A stretch of DNA of 64,000 bases from an uncultured Coprococcus sp. (GTDB taxonomy: Bacteria > Bacillota > Clostridia > Lachnospirales > Lachnospiraceae), in assembly GCA_947632705.1 (NCBI GenBank), contig CANRQE010000007.1, positions 1 through 64,000 of the forward strand, written 5' to 3'. Of the stretch, positions 63,627-64,000 are shown piece by piece. Position 1 is the first letter of the stretch. Each line of letters opens with the position of its first letter. Below the pieces are notes generated by a model. The model saw nothing but the letters and a program-made list of their open reading frames with translations, had not been told where the DNA came from and did not search any database. A program made the position numbers and the translations under genes.

Positions 63627-64000
63627 TTATTTTCCGTATTTTCTTTTTTTATCAACGATAATCCATATACCGCCCAATGACAGCATCATAAGAACTGCAA
63701 TGACTGCGATATCCGTTTCATCACCCGTCTTAGGTGCTTCCGGCTGAGTCGGATTCACGGTATCCGTTGTGTTATCCGGCGCTGTCGTATCTTCCGGATC
63801 CGTTATATCTCCCGGTGCTGTCGTGTCTCCCGGATCCGTTATATCTCCCGGCGCTGTCGTATCTCCCGGATCCTCTGTATCACCCGGCGCTGTCGTATTT
63901 CCCGGATCTTCTGTATCACCCGGATCTGTCGTGTCTCCCGGATCCGTTATATCTCCCGGCGCTGTCGTATCTCCCGGATCTTCTGTATCTCCCGGATCTT
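63627..64000 (-). CDS. C-terminus of repeat-rich surface protein with sortase-like anchor (partial, runs off window)
   Basis: Minus-strand translation ends ...PGDTTAPGDITDPGDTT...PTQPEAPKTGDETDIAVIAVLMMLSLGGIWIIVDKKRKYGK*. Confidence 0.85.
   Translation of the reverse strand, partial: DPGDTEDPGDTTAPGDITDPGDTTDPGDTEDPGNTTAPGDTEDPGDTTAPGDITDPGDTTAPGDITDPEDTTAPDNTTDTVNPTQPEAPKTGDETDIAVIAVLMMLSLGGIWIIVDKKRKYGK

Noticed and set aside
63740-64000. Regular short repeats suggesting a CRISPR array
   Set aside because: Units are contiguous without spacers and translate into a PGDTT surface-protein stalk in frame with a sortase-like anchor.

Overview
The window is a Lachnospiraceae-like (Clostridia) chromosomal segment, judged from protein content and gene order. 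(1) 1-4.7 kb: part of an integrative mobilizable element with a MobV relaxase, a hairpin-rich candidate oriT, a RepA-like ATPase, a tyrosine integrase, an excisionase-like HTH and an XRE regulator. (2) 4.8-18.9 kb: core translation/transcription block on the minus strand (tuf, fusA, rpsG, rpsL, tRNA-Pro, rpoC, rpoB, rplL, rplJ, L10 leader). (3) 18.9-36 kb: accessory region with a PepSY protein, an amidase, a DUF3791/DUF3990/DUF3791 cassette, decayed lipoprotein paralogs, a dead IS256-family element, a DUF4062 gene broken at poly-A tracts, an ABC transporter with two FtsX-like permeases, a secreted protein of unknown function, and a complete agr-type quorum-sensing locus. The AgrD-like peptide of that locus starts at GTG and is absent from the supplied ORF track. 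(4) 36-64 kb: mostly ordinary metabolic, transport and repair genes (radical SAM proteins, pyridoxal kinase, ZIP transporter, GH13, GH25, an esterase-methyltransferase fusion, panD, bile salt hydrolase-like protein, SbcCD, SDR, hybrid kinase, MMPL plus heptad-repeat protein, DHH phosphoesterase, TauE/SafE), ending inside a repeat-rich surface protein. The most interesting signals are around the agr locus: the unannotated AgrD, a 21-bp-period direct repeat just upstream of agrBD that looks like a LytTR-regulator site, a hairpin enclosing the agrB start, and a second agrB fragment 7.6 kb away next to the IS element. All family names come from reading motifs by eye; no database search was run.
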